A stretch of DNA of 64,000 nt, taken from the NCBI GenBank assembly GCA_021770615.1, contig JAETQR010000007.1, positions 62,001-126,000 on the forward strand, written 5' to 3'. This DNA comes from Lachnospiraceae bacterium. GTDB taxonomy: Bacteria; Bacillota_A; Clostridia; Lachnospirales; Lachnospiraceae. Numbering within the stretch: position 1 is the stretch's first letter; every line of letters begins with the position of its first letter. Both the position numbers and the translations under genes were made by a program. Under the pieces are notes generated by a model. That model was not told the origin of the DNA. It saw only the letters and a program-made list of their open reading frames with translations, and ran no database searches. Positions 62,381 to 64,000 of this stretch are shown here, in pieces.

Positions 62381-63565
62381 ATGGATTATCATTTTTCAAA
62401 ATTAATTCAGGGTATCCGCCCCTCTGCTGCTGACCGAATGCTGGAACAGATGAATGACCCAAATCTTTTATCCTTGGCTGGAGGAAACCCTTCTTCAGAA
62501 ACATTTCCAATTGATGAAATACGACGGGCATCCAATCGGTTATTGGAGACCGATCCGATTCGCGTTTTACAGTATTCTGTCACAGAAGGGTATACTCCCT
62601 TAAGAAAGGCAGCATGGGAATATTTTGTTTCCAAAGGGCAACATTTTCAGTCAGATGATGAACTTATTATCACATCAGGTTCCCAACAGGTTCCGGATCT
62701 GGCTGCAAAATGTTTTTTAGAGTATGGGGATGTTGTTATTGTAGAAGATCCATCTTATTATTTAACTTTGGATACATTTCGGAGTCACGGGATTCGTTTG
62801 GTCGGCATCCGTATGGAAGAAGACGGCATGGATATACAGGAACTAGAAAATGCAATCCAAAGATATCAGCCCAAAATGCTTTATACCATTCCTAATTTCC
62901 ACAATCCAACGGGAATAACCACTTCTGTTGAAAAAAGGCAGCAAATATACGATATCTGCACTAGAAACAATGTACTTATTTTGGAAGATAATCCTTATGG
63001 GGATATCTACTTTGGAAATTCCCCGTTGCCATTGATAAAAAGCTTTGACTGCAACGGTATCGTAATACTCGCTCAGTCGCTTTCAAAGATCATTGCACCA
63101 GGTCTACGTGTATCTACATGTATCGCTAACAAAAAAATAATACAGAAATTTGTATTAGCAAAAAGATGCACCGATGTTCATACTCCGACATGGGGACAAT
63201 ATATATGCGAACAAATATTGATAAACAAAGATATGGATGAACATATCAAAAAAATTTGTTCTTATTATAAATCAAAATGTAACCTTATGCTAGATGAAAT
63301 AGCACAAAACTTTCCTGATGACATTAAACTGATACGACCTCAGGGTGGCATGTTTATGTGGATAACACTGCCAGAGCGTTTTTCAATGCCGGATATTGTT
63401 GAAATGGCATTAAAACAAAATGTCGCCGTAGTGCCAGGAAATATATTTTTAGTAGATCAAAATGCCTCTTGCCAGAGTATTCGCATGAATTATTCTACCC
63501 CTTCTGCCGAAGATATAAAAAATGCAATCTCGGCAATCGGTAAAATACTTTGCAATACAAAATAA
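62381..63565 (+). CDS. PLP-dependent aminotransferase (fold type I, LysN/MocR-like)
   Basis: 394 residues. SLAGGNPSSETFP, QYSVTEGYTPLR, TSGSQQVPDL, NFHNPTG, LEDNPYGDI and the PLP lysine in AQSLSKIIAPGLRVS are all present. The family covers 2-aminoadipate and broad 2-oxo acid transaminases. Straight after the aldolase it would turn 4-hydroxy-2-oxopentanoate into 2-amino-4-hydroxypentanoate; this is inference from order. Confidence 0.9.
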   Translation: MDYHFSKLIQGIRPSAADRMLEQMNDPNLLSLAGGNPSSETFPIDEIRRASNRLLETDPIRVLQYSVTEGYTPLRKAAWEYFVSKGQHFQSDDELIITSGSQQVPDLAAKCFLEYGDVVIVEDPSYYLTLDTFRSHGIRLVGIRMEEDGMDIQELENAIQRYQPKMLYTIPNFHNPTGITTSVEKRQQIYDICTRNNVLILEDNPYGDIYFGNSPLPLIKSFDCNGIVILAQSLSKIIAPGLRVSTCIANKKIIQKFVLAKRCTDVHTPTWGQYICEQILINKDMDEHIKKICSYYKSKCNLMLDEIAQNFPDDIKLIRPQGGMFMWITLPERFSMPDIVEMALKQNVAVVPGNIFLVDQNASCQSIRMNYSTPSAEDIKNAISAIGKILCNTK

Positions 63566-63586
63566 TCCCATTAGAAAGAGAAAAAC

Positions 63587-64000
63587 GTGAACGAGATTTT
63601 AACTGAAAAAGAAACTGCTGTCATTCGAAATGCGATTGGTAATCCACTTCTGACCAACTGTTATCTATCTTATAATGCAGTGATAAATGAAATTGCAGCA
63701 CATAAGATATACTGTTTGGGTTATAATGGAATCGTTATACTGATACATAAAATGAATGGTTTTCACAAAATGTATTATTTTTTGAAAACTAAAGATAGTC
63801 TGATTCCTGAACTTGTCAAAAAAATACAAAAAGATTTAGCAGAATACTCAAACCTGGAAGCTACAGTTGTAGCCAAAATGCCAGATAAGAATGTGGACAT
63901 CTTGGAAAGGTTTGAATTCCATCCATATAAGAAATATATAAGAAAACAAAAGGTTGTCGAAACAGAAAACTGGTGCGAAACAACATGGCTGATAGAAACT
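63587..64000 (+). CDS. GNAT-like two-part protein, paralogue D (cut by window edge)
   Basis: First 138 codons from a GTG at 63587, open to the window end. The N-terminal half resembles the other three members: SLIPELVKKIQKD near 86, a -VVAKMPDK- strand and RFEFHPYKKYIRKQ, corresponding to GFEEIAIYIRK. The catalytic half lies beyond the window, so full family membership is likely but not proven. Confidence 0.5.
   Translation, partial: MNEILTEKETAVIRNAIGNPLLTNCYLSYNAVINEIAAHKIYCLGYNGIVILIHKMNGFHKMYYFLKTKDSLIPELVKKIQKDLAEYSNLEATVVAKMPDKNVDILERFEFHPYKKYIRKQKVVETENWCETTWLIET

Noticed and set aside
1..64000. CRISPR array, rRNA or tRNA genes
   Set aside because: No regularly spaced direct repeats or recognisable structural RNA genes were seen on either strand.

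Overview
The window reads as chromosomal DNA from a Gram-positive gut-type Firmicute, most likely a Lachnospiraceae member. The signs are strong AGGAGG ribosome binding sites, the rho / rpmE / DUF1385 / prmC / prfA order typical of Clostridia, DUF4364 and DUF6273 proteins, BspA-like and Big_2 surface proteins, and sigma-A promoters with 17-base spacers. No rRNA, tRNA or CRISPR array was seen.

Layout. 1-7 kb: 5' end of glycogen phosphorylase, two large secreted proteins and a membrane-anchored MutS-like ATPase. 7-18 kb: mostly housekeeping genes (retropepsin-like protein, prfA, prmC, DUF1385, rpmE, rho, UDP-sugar pyrophosphorylase, malic enzyme, radical SAM protein, DUF4364, zinc-ribbon protein). 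Two copies of a ~195-bp palindromic, clover-leaf MITE-like element with target duplications lie here, each next to a promoter. 18-32 kb: a 904-residue surface protein with a long structured leader, a sulfhydrylase, a Zn/Cd export operon with its ArsR operator, araD, a CymR-like regulator with cysK, and a two-gene ABC exporter.

31.8-64 kb is the unusual part: a large surface-glycan and acyl-modification island. The left arm (50.65 down to 31.8 kb, minus strand) holds four ACPs, three KAS III-type synthases (one fused to a decayed SDR), three SDRs, two adenylating enzymes and two proteins of an undescribed GNAT-like family. It then continues into a capsule-type glycosyltransferase, a pyruvyltransferase-like protein, a DUF4910 peptidase-like protein, a NeuA-PseG fusion and NeuB (nonulosonic acid synthesis). 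The right arm (53.7 kb to the window end, plus strand) holds a mirrored, paralogous cassette: GNAT, SDR, ACP, GNAT-like, active KAS III, dead KAS III, ACP, adenylation enzyme. It adds acetaldehyde dehydrogenase, 4-hydroxy-2-oxovalerate aldolase, an aminotransferase and another GNAT-like gene cut by the window edge.

Between the arms lies a 2.86-kb segment bounded by perfect 25-bp INVERTED repeats (50852-50876 and 53684-53708). Each repeat has a recombinase-core layout: 7-bp arms around a 7-bp spacer. The segment encodes a tyrosine recombinase whose last codons, including the catalytic Tyr codon, lie inside one repeat, plus a AAA / PD-(D/E)XK protein. All its genes and recognisable promoters read toward the left arm; inversion would point them into the right arm, whose first start codon abuts the other repeat. 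My main hypothesis is a DNA-inversion switch that chooses between two alternative acyl-group cassettes decorating a surface or flagellar sugar. The repeats and gene layout are seen directly; switching and the chemistry are inference.
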